Source: Niabella sp. (GTDB lineage: Bacteria; Bacteroidota; Bacteroidia; Chitinophagales; Chitinophagaceae). From it: DNA of 64,000 bases. Below, piece by piece: positions 27,190 to 35,324 of the stretch (its first letter is position 1; the number at the start of each line of letters is the position of its first letter). The stretch is taken from assembly GCA_017744795.1 (NCBI GenBank), contig JAGIAQ010000009.1, forward strand, positions 1 to 64,000, written 5' to 3'. Under the pieces are notes generated by a model that was not told the DNA's origin, searched no databases, and saw only the letters and a program-made list of their open reading frames with translations. The translations under genes were made by a program, and so were the position numbers.

Positions 27190-27273
27190 TGATGCTTAGT
27201 CAAGCCTCTTGCTATTGAGCAACGTAACTAAGTTTAAGAGTTTAAAGGGTCGCAATAGGCGGCTCTTTTTTTT
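27190..27273 (+). ncRNA. Novel small RNA candidate next to the Abi gene
   Basis: About 84 nt with no open frame. A stem CTTAGT (27195-27200)/ACTAAG (27227-27232) encloses a second hairpin TTGCT-ATTG-AGCAA (27209-27222). A 7-bp stem GGGTCGC/GCGGCTC (27247-27253 with 27259-27265, two wobble pairs) extends by three A-T pairs and is followed by eight T. A Bacteroidota-type promoter lies just upstream. It is divergent from the AbiF-like gene. Known AbiF-associated structured RNAs make a role as RNA partner or antitoxin plausible; I cannot compare it to the known motif here. Confidence 0.55.
27244..27273 (+). terminator. Intrinsic terminator of the small RNA candidate
   Basis: Stem 27244-27253 with 27259-27268, loop AATAG, T-run 27266-27273. 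No protein gene on the plus strand precedes it within 1.1 kb, which is the main argument that a short RNA ends here. Confidence 0.7.
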
Positions 27274-27396
27274 GTAAAAAGTTGTCAATTTTTCCGTTGA
27301 TGCTCACAAATCTGTTTCGCAGCTAGTTATTGATCTTTTTCCTTTCCGAGTTGTAGCTGCACCATCTGCCTAGCCACTCAAACAGCAATTTAATCC

Positions 27397-27404
27397 TACC
27401 TTTG
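27397..27404 (+). promoter_or_regulatory. -7 box of the DUF721 gene
   Basis: TACCTTTG is an exact TAnnTTTG match, 15 bp before the GTG at 27420. It overlaps the in-frame TTG at 27402, which therefore cannot be the start. No TTG -33 element is evident. Confidence 0.55.
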
Positions 27405-27419
27405 CTAAAACAACTACCC

Positions 27420-27701
27420 GTGGCGCAATATTCGTTAGGAGAAGCATTAAATGAGTTTTTGAACAAAAGCCGGCTGAAGGGCGATATCCAGGCCCTGCGC
27501 ATCGACGCGGTATGGGAAGATATTATGGGCAAAACCGTTGCCCGCTATACCGACAAATTACAAATTATAGGCGACAAACTGATCATTGCCACCACTGTAG
27601 CTCCCTTAAAAAATGAACTGATCTACCAACGGGAAAAGATCATCCAGCGGGTGAACGAAGCCCTCGGACAAAAAGTAATTAAAGAGGTAATTGTAAAATA
27701 G
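27420..27701 (+). CDS. DUF721 (DciA-like) domain protein
   Basis: The product is 93 residues from a GTG start at 27420 (MAQYSLGEALNEFL). Conserved DUF721 features are KGDIQALRIDAVWEDIMGK in the first half and TVAPLKNELIYQREKIIQRVNEAL in the second. The family includes DciA, a loader of the replicative helicase; in Bacteroidota these short proteins often lie next to recF, while here recF is 6.5 kb away with glycan and defence genes between. A role in replication is inferred. Confidence 0.88.
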   Translation: MAQYSLGEALNEFLNKSRLKGDIQALRIDAVWEDIMGKTVARYTDKLQIIGDKLIIATTVAPLKNELIYQREKIIQRVNEALGQKVIKEVIVK

Positions 27702-27765
27702 TAGTACTTAGTATTTAGTAATCGGTATTCAGCGTCTGGCATTAAGCATTCGGTGTTTAGCGTTA
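27702..27765. repeat. Dispersed intergenic repeat, family H, copy 1
   Basis: A run of half-repeats (TTAGTAATCGGTATTCAG, GCATTAAGCATTCGGTGTTTAGCGTTAAGC) between the DUF721 stop and the permease stop. The TTAGTAATC core recurs in the palindromic copy at 61338-61426. Confidence 0.45.
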
Positions 27766-28812
27766 AGCATTTCGCACCCTCGGATCAAACACGCCATACA
27801 AAATATCCGCAACAATATTCATTAGCACAAAAAAAGCAGCGGAAATTAATACAGAGCCCATCACCACCGGGTAATCCAGCTTTTCCAGGGCATCTACGGT
27901 AACCTTACCGATCCCCTGCCAGCCAAAAATATATTCCACAAAAAAAGCACCGGCCAGCAATTCGGCAAACCACCCTGTTACCGCAGTTATTACTGGGTTT
28001 AATGCATTCTTTAGCGCGTGTTTCCAGATAACCGTTCGTTTCTTCAGTCCTTTTGCATAAGCCGTGCGTATGTAATCCTGGTCCAGCACATCCAGCATTG
28101 CGCTGCGCGTTAGCTGCGTGATGATCGCCAGCGGCCGCACGCCTAAAGTAATAGCGGGAAGGATCAGATTTTTTAAAGTGAGCCGGCGCTGCCCGGTTAC
28201 GCCATCTATATCAAACCAGTTGCCGGTTATATGTAAACCGGTGTAGTTCGTCAGTACAAAGCCAAATATATAAGCAATGACAATTCCCGTAAAAAAAGAA
28301 GGTGCTGAAATACCGATGATACTTGAAAAAATGGCTGAAGTATCCAGCCAGGAATTTTGTTTCACTGCCGATACCACACCCAGCGGAATGCCAATGGCAA
28401 TCGCCAGCGCCATCGCTGCAATAGCCAGCAAAATAGTGCCGGGCAGGGCTTCCATAAGCATACTGCTAACGGACCTTTTTGTTTGATAGGAACGGCGCAG
28501 GTAGGGAAGTTTGATTGCAAACTTCGTGTCGCCGCCAATAAAAACGCCTTTCAGTTGCTTGCTTTTGATATCTGCAGCACTATGAACAGCAATGGGCGAC
28601 ACATCATTAAAATATAAAATAAATTGCTTCCATTTGGGCTGATCCAGGTACAATTCTTTCCGGATATTTTCCTGTGTTTTTTTATCGCCGGTTTGTCCCA
28701 TTACCAGGCGGGATGGATCGCCAAAACCCTGGAACAGGAAAAATACCAGCAACACTACACCGGCCATTACCAGTACGCTATACCCTATTTTTTTTAAAAT
28801 ATACTGTAGCAA
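27763..28812 (-). CDS. ABC transporter permease, DppB/OppB type
   Basis: Membrane permease of 349 residues with about six membrane helices. The N-terminal LQYILKKIGYSVLVM, the EAA-type loop (YIRTAYAKGLKKRTVIWKHALKNALNP) and the C-terminal FDPRVRN are typical of the DppB permeases of di- and oligopeptide importers. No second permease, ATPase or binding protein is adjacent, so it is an orphan half of a transporter. It starts 7 bp after the BT_3928 gene and probably shares its transcript. Confidence 0.92.
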   Translation of the reverse strand: MLQYILKKIGYSVLVMAGVVLLVFFLFQGFGDPSRLVMGQTGDKKTQENIRKELYLDQPKWKQFILYFNDVSPIAVHSAADIKSKQLKGVFIGGDTKFAIKLPYLRRSYQTKRSVSSMLMEALPGTILLAIAAMALAIAIGIPLGVVSAVKQNSWLDTSAIFSSIIGISAPSFFTGIVIAYIFGFVLTNYTGLHITGNWFDIDGVTGQRRLTLKNLILPAITLGVRPLAIITQLTRSAMLDVLDQDYIRTAYAKGLKKRTVIWKHALKNALNPVITAVTGWFAELLAGAFFVEYIFGWQGIGKVTVDALEKLDYPVVMGSVLISAAFFVLMNIVADILYGVFDPRVRNA

Positions 28813-28819
28813 AGACGTT

Positions 28820-30001
28820 TTATTTTTTTAGCAATGAGTCCGTCAGAACCGCGTCCTGATGAACGGGAGGCGGCAAAGCCGGCAAGCCTTGCAGCGCATG
28901 AACCGCGGCATCAAAATTTTTATAACTCCACTTGCCCATAACAGTACCTTTTTTAAACAGGTACACCGTAGGATTGGTGCGCGAAGCCATACGTATCATC
29001 ACCCGGTCGCCGGCCAGTACTTCCGCATTCTTAAAACCGGTTGCCGCTATTTCCTGTTTTACTAACGGTGCCAGGCTGCTGATAATATATACCGGGATGT
29101 TTTTTTGCGCAGCAGCCTGATATATCGGGGCAAAGCCACCCGCCCATTTATTTAATGCGATAGAAGGATCCTCATGAAACAAAAGCACCGCATAACCGGC
29201 ATTCAGAATATCCTGTGTAATGGTCGCCCCGGCACTGTTCTGAAAATCGAATCCCCGGATCTCCGGTATGGCGTTGGTTCCTTTCCGGATCACTTTATCG
29301 TACCGGTCAATGAATTTATAGAGACTGTCATTAAAATCGTCTGGAAAATGATCCGCGTTGAACTCCATTTTTTTGCCGGCTTTTTCATAGACAAAAGTGA
29401 TCTCCGTACTGTCGGGGATTGCATTGGCAGGCACTTTCAGCTTATCGGGAATATAACTCCCCACTTTAAAAGGCAGACAATCCAGCACCGGCAAATAATG
29501 CAGCGTATACCATTGTATACCCAACGAAAGCGCCGCAGATATCAATAATAAAACACCTGTCGCCCGTGCTGCAAACAGTGGCTGAATATACGTCCGGTTA
29601 AAGAACAGCACCAGGATCAGGAGCAACAACGCAATATCCTTCAGGAAAGAGGTTTGGGAGCTGATCGGGATGCAATCCCCAAAACAGCCGCAATTGCTGA
29701 ATTTGCCAGACAAATAAGCATAACCGGTTAGGAATGTAAAAAACACGATCAGCAATAACAGCAACCAGCTGATCAGTTTTTTCTTCCATCCCAGCAGGAG
29801 CGCCACGCCGGCAATAATTTCAAAAGCGATCATCGCTATCGCCAACGCCAGTGAAATACCATCCAGCCAGCTCATTTTCCAGAGATCAAAAAATTCCTGC
29901 ATCTTATAGCTGAGGCCAATAGGATCATTTGCCTTAATTAATCCGGAAAAAATGAACAATACGCCCACCAGGACGCGACAAATATTTATCAAAAATTTCA
30001 T
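28820..30001 (-). CDS. BT_3928 family protein: DoxX/MauE membrane domain plus thioredoxin-like domain
   Basis: The product is 393 residues. The N-terminal half has about four to five membrane segments of the DoxX/MauE type and the conserved NCGCFGDC cysteine cluster near residue 105. The C-terminal half (about 190-390) is a soluble domain resembling thioredoxin-fold proteins, with IPVYIISS and NPTVYLFKKG segments but no CxxC. The family is widespread and uncharacterised in Bacteroidota; the cysteine cluster suggests a redox role in the envelope. It lies between DUF1599 and the permease with 7-bp gaps on both sides. Confidence 0.85.
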   Translation of the reverse strand: MKFLINICRVLVGVLFIFSGLIKANDPIGLSYKMQEFFDLWKMSWLDGISLALAIAMIAFEIIAGVALLLGWKKKLISWLLLLLIVFFTFLTGYAYLSGKFSNCGCFGDCIPISSQTSFLKDIALLLLILVLFFNRTYIQPLFAARATGVLLLISAALSLGIQWYTLHYLPVLDCLPFKVGSYIPDKLKVPANAIPDSTEITFVYEKAGKKMEFNADHFPDDFNDSLYKFIDRYDKVIRKGTNAIPEIRGFDFQNSAGATITQDILNAGYAVLLFHEDPSIALNKWAGGFAPIYQAAAQKNIPVYIISSLAPLVKQEIAATGFKNAEVLAGDRVMIRMASRTNPTVYLFKKGTVMGKWSYKNFDAAVHALQGLPALPPPVHQDAVLTDSLLKK

Positions 30002-30008
30002 TGCATTT

Positions 30009-30560
30009 CTATTTTGCAGCCCGTTGTTCCCCTTGCAGGATCAAGGCGAAAACAGCGTAATTAAGGATATCATTATAGTTGGCATCAATGCCTTCGCTGA
30101 TCAGGGTTTGCTGATCATTGCTCAGTATCTGCCGGATGCGACGCAACTTTACCAGGATCAGGTCTACAAAACTTTCCTGGCTCATACTGCGCCAGGCCTC
30201 ACCATAGTCGTGATTTTTATCCTGCATCAAATCGCGCGCCTTGCCCACATAAGTTTCGTATAACCCGGTCACTTCTGCTTCGCTAAGATCTTCAGGGGCC
30301 GTTCCGGGCAGCTCCAGTTGTATCAGCCCGATCACCGCATAATTAATAATGCCTTTAAATTCACCGGCAATATCATCTTCCACCTTCTGCTGTTTCAGTT
30401 CCTGGATCGTGCGAATGCGCTGTGCTTTAATATAAAGCTGGTCCACCACAGAAATCGTACGCAGCACCCGCCAGGAAGTGCCATAATCCTTGTTTTTCTT
30501 TAAAAACACCTCTTTGCATGTTGCAATAACTGCATCGTATTGCTGAATCGTTCTATTCAT
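30009..30560 (-). CDS. DUF1599 protein
   Basis: The product is 183 residues and made of two similar halves. The motif KNKDYGTSWR in the first half is repeated as KNHDYGEAWR in the second, each followed by a similar helix ending in NYAV, so it is an internal duplication. DUF1599 belongs to a group of proteins linked to nucleotide modification in phage and to conserved Bacteroidota operons; no activity is established. It is the first gene of an operon with BT_3928 and the permease. Confidence 0.88.
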   Translation of the reverse strand: MNRTIQQYDAVIATCKEVFLKKNKDYGTSWRVLRTISVVDQLYIKAQRIRTIQELKQQKVEDDIAGEFKGIINYAVIGLIQLELPGTAPEDLSEAEVTGLYETYVGKARDLMQDKNHDYGEAWRSMSQESFVDLILVKLRRIRQILSNDQQTLISEGIDANYNDILNYAVFALILQGEQRAAK

Positions 30561-30663
30561 AAATTTTTATTAGCCCGGCAGTGGTGCATTGCTCAACATC
30601 CTTGCGTCGCACTCTTCAGGGTTCGGTTCACAAATCGGCTTGGGCCCTATGTTAAGAGTTTAT

Positions 30664-30738
30664 AACCGCTAAGACGCAAAGGCGCGAAGAAAATCTTTTC
30701 AAATACAATCATCAAAACTACACCTCGCGTCATCGCGC
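30664..30738. repeat. Dispersed intergenic repeat, family D
   Basis: Inverted repeat: AACCGC..AAGACGCAAAGGCGCGAAG on the left and CATCGCGCCTTCGCGGTT on the right. It fills the gap between the DUF1599 and folP genes, which are transcribed away from each other. Confidence 0.55.
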
Positions 30739-30833
30739 CTTCGCGGTTAAAATATAAAATCCAACCATTCACAAGAAACCTCAAACCCTTACAACTTCCT
30801 ATCTTTATGCCCAAAAATAACAAACAAATGCTG

Positions 30834-31655
30834 ATGTGCACCCTTAATTGTCGTGGAAAGTTGGTATCACTTCAAAAGCCGGCAGTGATGGGTATTTTAA
30901 ACGTCACGGAAGATTCCTTTTATACAGGCAGCCGGCACAAAATAAATGACGCCCTATTGCATGCCGCCGAAGCCATGCTGCATTCGGGAGCCGCTATTCT
31001 GGACGTAGGCGGACAAAGTACGCGTCCCGGAAGCAAGAGGCTGACGGCGCCGGAAGAAGCGGCTGCTGTTGTTCCGGCAATCGCCGCCATCTGCCGGGCA
31101 TTTCCGCAGGCAATTATCTCAGTGGATACTTTCTATGCCTCCGTTGCCGAAGAAGCGGTTGCCGCCGGAGCGGCCATCGTTAACGATATCAGCGCCGGCG
31201 TAATCGATGCGGCTATGTTTGCCACCGTTGCGGCCCTGCAGGTTCCGTATGTGCTGATGCACATGCAGGGCAACCCGCAAACCATGCAGCAGCAGCCCGA
31301 ATATAAAGATGTGGTAACCGAGGTATTGGATTTCCTGGTAAAAAAGATCGCCTTGTTGCAACAGGCCGGTGTAAATGATATTATTGTTGATCCGGGGTTC
31401 GGCTTTGGCAAAACAACCGGGCACAATTTTGCATTGTTAAAAAACCTCCATGCCTTTTCTGTCCTTCGGCGCCCGATCCTGCTGGGCGTCAGCCGTAAGG
31501 GATCCATTTACCGTACCCTGGGCGTTACCGCCGAAGCCGCGCTTAACGGCACCACCGTCTTAAACACAATGGGAATACTTAATGGGGCCAGCCTTTTACG
31601 GGTGCATGATGTAAAAGAAGCTGTAGAAGTGATCAAATTATGCGAATATTATTAA
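30834..31655 (+). CDS. folP: Dihydropteroate synthase
   Basis: Folate synthesis enzyme that joins p-aminobenzoate to the pterin; target of sulfonamides. I use the ATG at 30834 (MCTLNCRGK) because Bacteroidota homologues begin close to this point; ATGs at 30828 and 30807 are also in frame, and a possible -7 box TATCTTTA (30800-30807) overlaps the most upstream one. Motifs: GILNVTEDSFY, GGQSTRPGS, ISVDTF, NDISAG, DPGFGFGKT and GVSRKGSIY. Length of about 273 residues is normal. Confidence 0.95.
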   Translation: MCTLNCRGKLVSLQKPAVMGILNVTEDSFYTGSRHKINDALLHAAEAMLHSGAAILDVGGQSTRPGSKRLTAPEEAAAVVPAIAAICRAFPQAIISVDTFYASVAEEAVAAGAAIVNDISAGVIDAAMFATVAALQVPYVLMHMQGNPQTMQQQPEYKDVVTEVLDFLVKKIALLQQAGVNDIIVDPGFGFGKTTGHNFALLKNLHAFSVLRRPILLGVSRKGSIYRTLGVTAEAALNGTTVLNTMGILNGASLLRVHDVKEAVEVIKLCEYY

Positions 31656-31711
31656 AGGATTCACCCGCTCCTTCCCCAATTCCAAATATTATGCTGGTAC
31701 AACAATGATCC

Positions 31712-31726
31712 GGCTCCTTTGGAGCC
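31712..31726. terminator. Small hairpin between folP and trxA
   Basis: GGCTCC-TTT-GGAGCC is a perfect 6-bp hairpin between two convergent genes. It has no U-run next to it, so terminator function is uncertain. Confidence 0.35.
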
Positions 31727-31806
31727 CAAATCCGTGTCATTTGACTAAGCTATAAACAGGTTGCTCCTGACCGAAGCACCTTATAATTTTTTTTGCATGC
31801 CCAATA

Positions 31807-32115
31807 CTAAACAAACGCCCCGGCGGTATTCAGGTTTTGCTCCAGCTGCGACAGGGGCATCGCACCGCTCTGTCGCCATAAAACCTTCCCGTTCTTAAAC
31901 AAAATAAAAGTGGGAACACTTTGCACCTGATATGCCGCCGCGGCCTGCGGGCTTTGATCAATATCTACTTTAATAACGGAAAGCTTTTCACCCACTTTTG
32001 TTTTCAGGTCATGTAATACGGGAGCCATCATTTTACACGGACCGCACCAGGTAGCCGTAAAATCTACCAGCACCGGCTTATCGCCATTGATTAATGATTG
32101 AAAGGTTGCTGCCAT
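31807..32115 (-). CDS. trxA: Thioredoxin
   Basis: Thioredoxin of 102 residues with the redox site WCGPC (Cys24 and Cys27) and the cis-proline in QSVPTFILF (about residue 66-74). The ATG at 32115 gives the normal N-terminus MAATFQSLI; the open frame continues 12 codons upstream but with atypical sequence. No signal peptide, so cytoplasmic. It is preceded by the terminator of the FKBP operon, so it probably has its own promoter. Confidence 0.94.
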   Translation of the reverse strand: MAATFQSLINGDKPVLVDFTATWCGPCKMMAPVLHDLKTKVGEKLSVIKVDIDQSPQAAAAYQVQSVPTFILFKNGKVLWRQSGAMPLSQLEQNLNTAGAFV

Positions 32116-32178
32116 TTTGAATGCTTTTGTTGGAGTAAATATAGCCAACAATCAGGGGCATACAAAACGGTTCATGTT

Positions 32179-32210
32179 AAAAAAAATGGCCGCCTTATGC
32201 AGGCAGCCAT
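32179..32210 (-). terminator. Intrinsic terminator of the nrnA-FKBP operon
   Basis: A 10-bp stem with one mismatch (32186-32195 with 32201-32210, loop TATGC) is followed on the minus strand by eight T (32179-32186). It lies 27 bp after the second FKBP gene. Confidence 0.9.
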
Positions 32211-32236
32211 CTATTATTTTGTACAGCGATGATAAA

Positions 32237-33175
32237 TTATCGGCTGCTTTTAGCAGCGTCTGCTACTTTTTGAATTTCCACTTCAAAATACAACGGATCA
32301 AAAGCTTTGAAAGGCGCATCGGACGGAACATCACGCGTGTAGGCAAGAAAGCCAGGAATATAGATCACTCCTTTGCCGCCTTGTTTAAATTGTTTCAGCC
32401 CTTCTTCCAACCCCGGGATATCGCCTCCATCGGTGCTGATCTCAGCCGTAATAACATTGCTGTCGAAAGGCCGGTCACCATTTAAGGTTTTACCGGTATA
32501 CTTAACCGTTACTTCTTTGCCGGCAGCTACCTGCGCTCCGTTTCCGGGGTTATCAATTTTTACAAATACCCCGGCAGAAGTTTTGGAGGCCGCAATGTTT
32601 TTCTTTTTCAGATAACTTTCAACTGCTGCAATTTGCCGCTGTTTCTCTCCCGATTTTTCAAGCGTCGCGGAGTCGGATTCCTGTTTTGCAATTTGCCGTG
32701 AACCTTCTTCGCCTAACTCGTTTTGAAATGCAAGCCTTGCCGCCTGTTCATCCTTTATAACGTCCAGCACTTTAAAAGTATATACCAGCTGATCCGATTT
32801 TTTTACGAAAGGGGGCAGTTGCGCTTCCTGAAGCTGGCCTCTTTTTAAAAGCGAGTCCACCGAAAGGATGACCACTGCGCTGTCTCCCTTTTTCAAAAGT
32901 GGGTAAACAGCATCCGGAGCATAAACCGCAGGTGTTCCGGGCTGCACCTGTGTAAAGAAAGGCATACCGCCGTAGGTGCTGTGCAGCAACGAATCGCCGG
33001 AACCGGAAACCCTTATCGTTTGATTCATTTTAAGCACATAACCGGCCTTTGTTGAATCCTTACTTCCGCTGTCAAAGATCCGGTATTGAACCCCACCGGG
33101 CGTTGTTTTAAAACCAGCGTTTTTACAGGAAGCAAAAATGACTGCCACAAACAGAAAAAAAATAATTCTCTTCAT
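32237..33175 (-). CDS. FKBP-type peptidyl-prolyl isomerase lipoprotein, copy 2
   Basis: Lipoprotein of 312 residues from ATG 33175 (MKRIIFF); lipobox FASC near residue 17. It has an N-terminal domain of about 130 residues, a charged helical linker (RQIAKQESDSATLEKSG), and a C-terminal FKBP domain with VKYTGKTLNGDRPFDSN, PGLEEGLKQFKQGGKG and PLYFEVEI. Such proteins fold or stabilise envelope proteins. It is a diverged paralogue of the gene directly upstream and shares all three parts with it; the 20-bp spacing indicates one operon. Confidence 0.9.
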   Translation of the reverse strand: MKRIIFFLFVAVIFASCKNAGFKTTPGGVQYRIFDSGSKDSTKAGYVLKMNQTIRVSGSGDSLLHSTYGGMPFFTQVQPGTPAVYAPDAVYPLLKKGDSAVVILSVDSLLKRGQLQEAQLPPFVKKSDQLVYTFKVLDVIKDEQAARLAFQNELGEEGSRQIAKQESDSATLEKSGEKQRQIAAVESYLKKKNIAASKTSAGVFVKIDNPGNGAQVAAGKEVTVKYTGKTLNGDRPFDSNVITAEISTDGGDIPGLEEGLKQFKQGGKGVIYIPGFLAYTRDVPSDAPFKAFDPLYFEVEIQKVADAAKSSR

Positions 33176-33204
33176 ACTATTCATTTTTGCTTCCTTTTAA
33201 TGTA

Positions 33205-34212
33205 TTATTTTTTTTGTTTTACTGCTCCTCCTTGTGCCGGATGGGGTGCTGCCACTACCGGCGCATGCTGCTGCGGCATCGTATCTGTAACGTTGGTTAC
33301 TTCTACTTCAAAATAAAGCGGTTCGTATTCTTTAAAAGGAGATCCCGGAGGAGGATTTTTACCATAGCCCAGGAAACCGGGAATATAAATAACACCTTTA
33401 CCGCCTTTTTTAAATTGTTTTAATCCATCCTCAAAACCCGGAATGCTGCCTCCCTGGCCAATGGGCACGGTAAAGCTGCTGGCCTGGAAAGAACTGTCGG
33501 TTAAAAGATGTTTACCATTATAAGTAACGGTTGCAAATTTACCGTCCACTACAGGTGCGCCATCGCCCGGGTTGTCAATTTTTACAAAAGTTCCCAACGG
33601 GGTTTTGGTAGCTGTAATATTTTTGCTTTTCAGGTAATCCTGCACCTGGCTGATCTGTTTTTCTTTTGCTCCTGATTTTTCAAATGCAATAGAATCTGCC
33701 CGGTTCTTTTCGATTTCTTTTTTCTGATACGCTTCTCCTTCTTTCTGCTGATCTAACCGTGCCAAACTATCGTTTTTAAACACGTCTGCCAGTTTAAAGG
33801 TCATGAAGTAACGGTCTCCTTTTTTAATAAACGGAGGCAGCTGGGCTTCCTGGAAGATGCCCTTTTTAATCAGAGAGTCAACATACACAAACAAAATAAG
33901 GCTATCTCCTTTGTGCATTTTAGCTACCAGTTCCATCGGGTTATAATCGCCCTGGCCCGGCATTGCAGGCTGAAAAGGCATATACTGCGGCATGGAAGTA
34001 TAACTATCCATCAGCGTAGTATCTTTTGCACCTGATATCTTTTGTGTAACATACAGTTTCAGTATATCGCCCTGTTTTAAAGAATCTTTGCCCTCCCCTT
34101 TAACCAGTTTATACATCAGTCCGCCTGGCGACTTTTGATAGTCAGTATTTTTACAAGCGGTAAAAGCCGTGACAGCAAGCAGGATCAGGCTCAACGTTTT
34201 TAATTGTTTCAT
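33205..34212 (-). CDS. FKBP-type peptidyl-prolyl isomerase lipoprotein, copy 1
   Basis: Lipoprotein of 335 residues with lipobox FTAC (Cys20). The layout is the same as in the downstream paralogue: an N-terminal domain beginning YQKSPGGLMYKL, a charged linker, and a C-terminal FKBP domain (VTYNGKHLLTDSSFQAS, PGFEDGLKQFKKGGKG, PLYFEVEV). A short Pro- and Gln-rich tail (QHAPVVAAPHPAQ) follows. It starts 21 bp after nrnA. Peptidyl-prolyl isomerase activity is inferred from the domain. Confidence 0.91.
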   Translation of the reverse strand: MKQLKTLSLILLAVTAFTACKNTDYQKSPGGLMYKLVKGEGKDSLKQGDILKLYVTQKISGAKDTTLMDSYTSMPQYMPFQPAMPGQGDYNPMELVAKMHKGDSLILFVYVDSLIKKGIFQEAQLPPFIKKGDRYFMTFKLADVFKNDSLARLDQQKEGEAYQKKEIEKNRADSIAFEKSGAKEKQISQVQDYLKSKNITATKTPLGTFVKIDNPGDGAPVVDGKFATVTYNGKHLLTDSSFQASSFTVPIGQGGSIPGFEDGLKQFKKGGKGVIYIPGFLGYGKNPPPGSPFKEYEPLYFEVEVTNVTDTMPQQHAPVVAAPHPAQGGAVKQKK

Positions 34213-34233
34213 TGTTGTTTTTGTTGTTATTTT

Positions 34234-35241
34234 TTATTGTAATAAATCTTTATTTTCTTTTAATGCAATCTTAAATTGCTCCACTGTTTCCTGTAGTGAA
34301 TCTTTTGTACCGCCGCCGGACGCGTTGAAATGTCCGCCACCGTTAAAATATTTCCGGGCAAAACTGTTGCAATCAAAAGTATCCTTACTTCTGAAGCTCC
34401 ATTTGCGTTCTTCTTCCCGGTCAATTACTATTGCAGCCAGTTTGATTCCCTGTACGGAAAGTGGAAAATTAACAAGACCTTCCGTATCTCCCGTCTTTAT
34501 TTCATATTTTAACAAATCGTATTTCGGAATAACGATCAGCGCTGTATTATATTCATAAAAAAACTCCAGCCTGTGGCTGAACATATTGCCCATAAAACGC
34601 AGGCGGTTTTCAAGAAAGTTATCGTATAACTGGCTGAAGATCCTGGTATGATTGATCCCCCGCTCCATCAGCCGGGCCACCATAAGATGCACCGCCGGAG
34701 TAGTTGCTTCAAAACGGAAGGATCCGGTATCAGCAACCACGCCTGCGTACAAACAGGAGCAAATATCAGTATCCAGCAATTCCTCACGCCCTGCGCCCAC
34801 AATAAAGTCGTACACCATTTCGCAGGTAGAGCTCTTTCGGACATTGCTGATCCCAAAATCAAACGAATGTACGTCCGGCTCCTGATGATGATCGATCAGG
34901 ACCTTTTTACAGGTAGCCTTGTAAAGATCGGGTGCGAAATTCTTGGTACGGTGGAAAATATTAAAATCCAGACAGAAAAGATAATCTGCTGCCGAAAGTA
35001 TGTTTTGCGCTTTCTCTTTTTCCTTGTCGTAATTGAGCACTTCTGTTATCCCCGGCATCCAGTTCAGCCAGTTGGCCCAGTTGGTAGGCGACACAACGGT
35101 TACTGTGTGCCCCAGCTTTTGCAGATACCCTTTTAATGCCAGCGATGCCCCCATCGCGTCCGCATCAGGTTTCTGGTGCATTGTAATAACTACCGTTCCG
35201 GCTTGCTCTAATAATGGATATATATCTGCTATTGCTTTCAA
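34234..35241 (-). CDS. nrnA: DHH-family phosphoesterase (NrnA-like)
   Basis: Oligoribonuclease / pAp phosphatase of the DHH-DHHA1 family, 335 residues. Metal-binding motifs: KPDADAMGAS (24-33), CLDFN, IDHHQEP (about 116) and DTGSFRFEAT. The C-terminal DHHA1 domain carries FNGGGHFNASGG near residue 308. The enzyme degrades very short RNAs and 3'-phosphoadenosine phosphate. It is first in an operon with two FKBP lipoprotein genes; the functional link between them is not clear. Confidence 0.93.
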   Translation of the reverse strand: MKAIADIYPLLEQAGTVVITMHQKPDADAMGASLALKGYLQKLGHTVTVVSPTNWANWLNWMPGITEVLNYDKEKEKAQNILSAADYLFCLDFNIFHRTKNFAPDLYKATCKKVLIDHHQEPDVHSFDFGISNVRKSSTCEMVYDFIVGAGREELLDTDICSCLYAGVVADTGSFRFEATTPAVHLMVARLMERGINHTRIFSQLYDNFLENRLRFMGNMFSHRLEFFYEYNTALIVIPKYDLLKYEIKTGDTEGLVNFPLSVQGIKLAAIVIDREEERKWSFRSKDTFDCNSFARKYFNGGGHFNASGGGTKDSLQETVEQFKIALKENKDLLQ

Positions 35242-35290
35242 TGAGGCGCAAAAATAGGTAAATCTGTGATTTGAACTAGTCGATTTTTCC

Positions 35291-35298
35291 TAAATTTG
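35291..35298 (+). promoter_or_regulatory. -7 box of ndk
   Basis: TAAATTTG is an exact TAnnTTTG match, 26 bp before the ndk ATG. A TTTG at 35270-35273 lies 17 bp upstream, slightly closer than the usual spacing. Confidence 0.6.
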
Positions 35299-35324
35299 CA
35301 CCCCAAATTAAATTTAAAGCAAAT

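Noticed and set aside
27323-27532. 69-codon minus-strand frame
   Set aside because: Overlaps the DUF721 gene and its promoter; shadow.
34648-35136. 162-codon plus-strand frame
   Set aside because: Antisense to the DHH phosphoesterase gene; no family resemblance.
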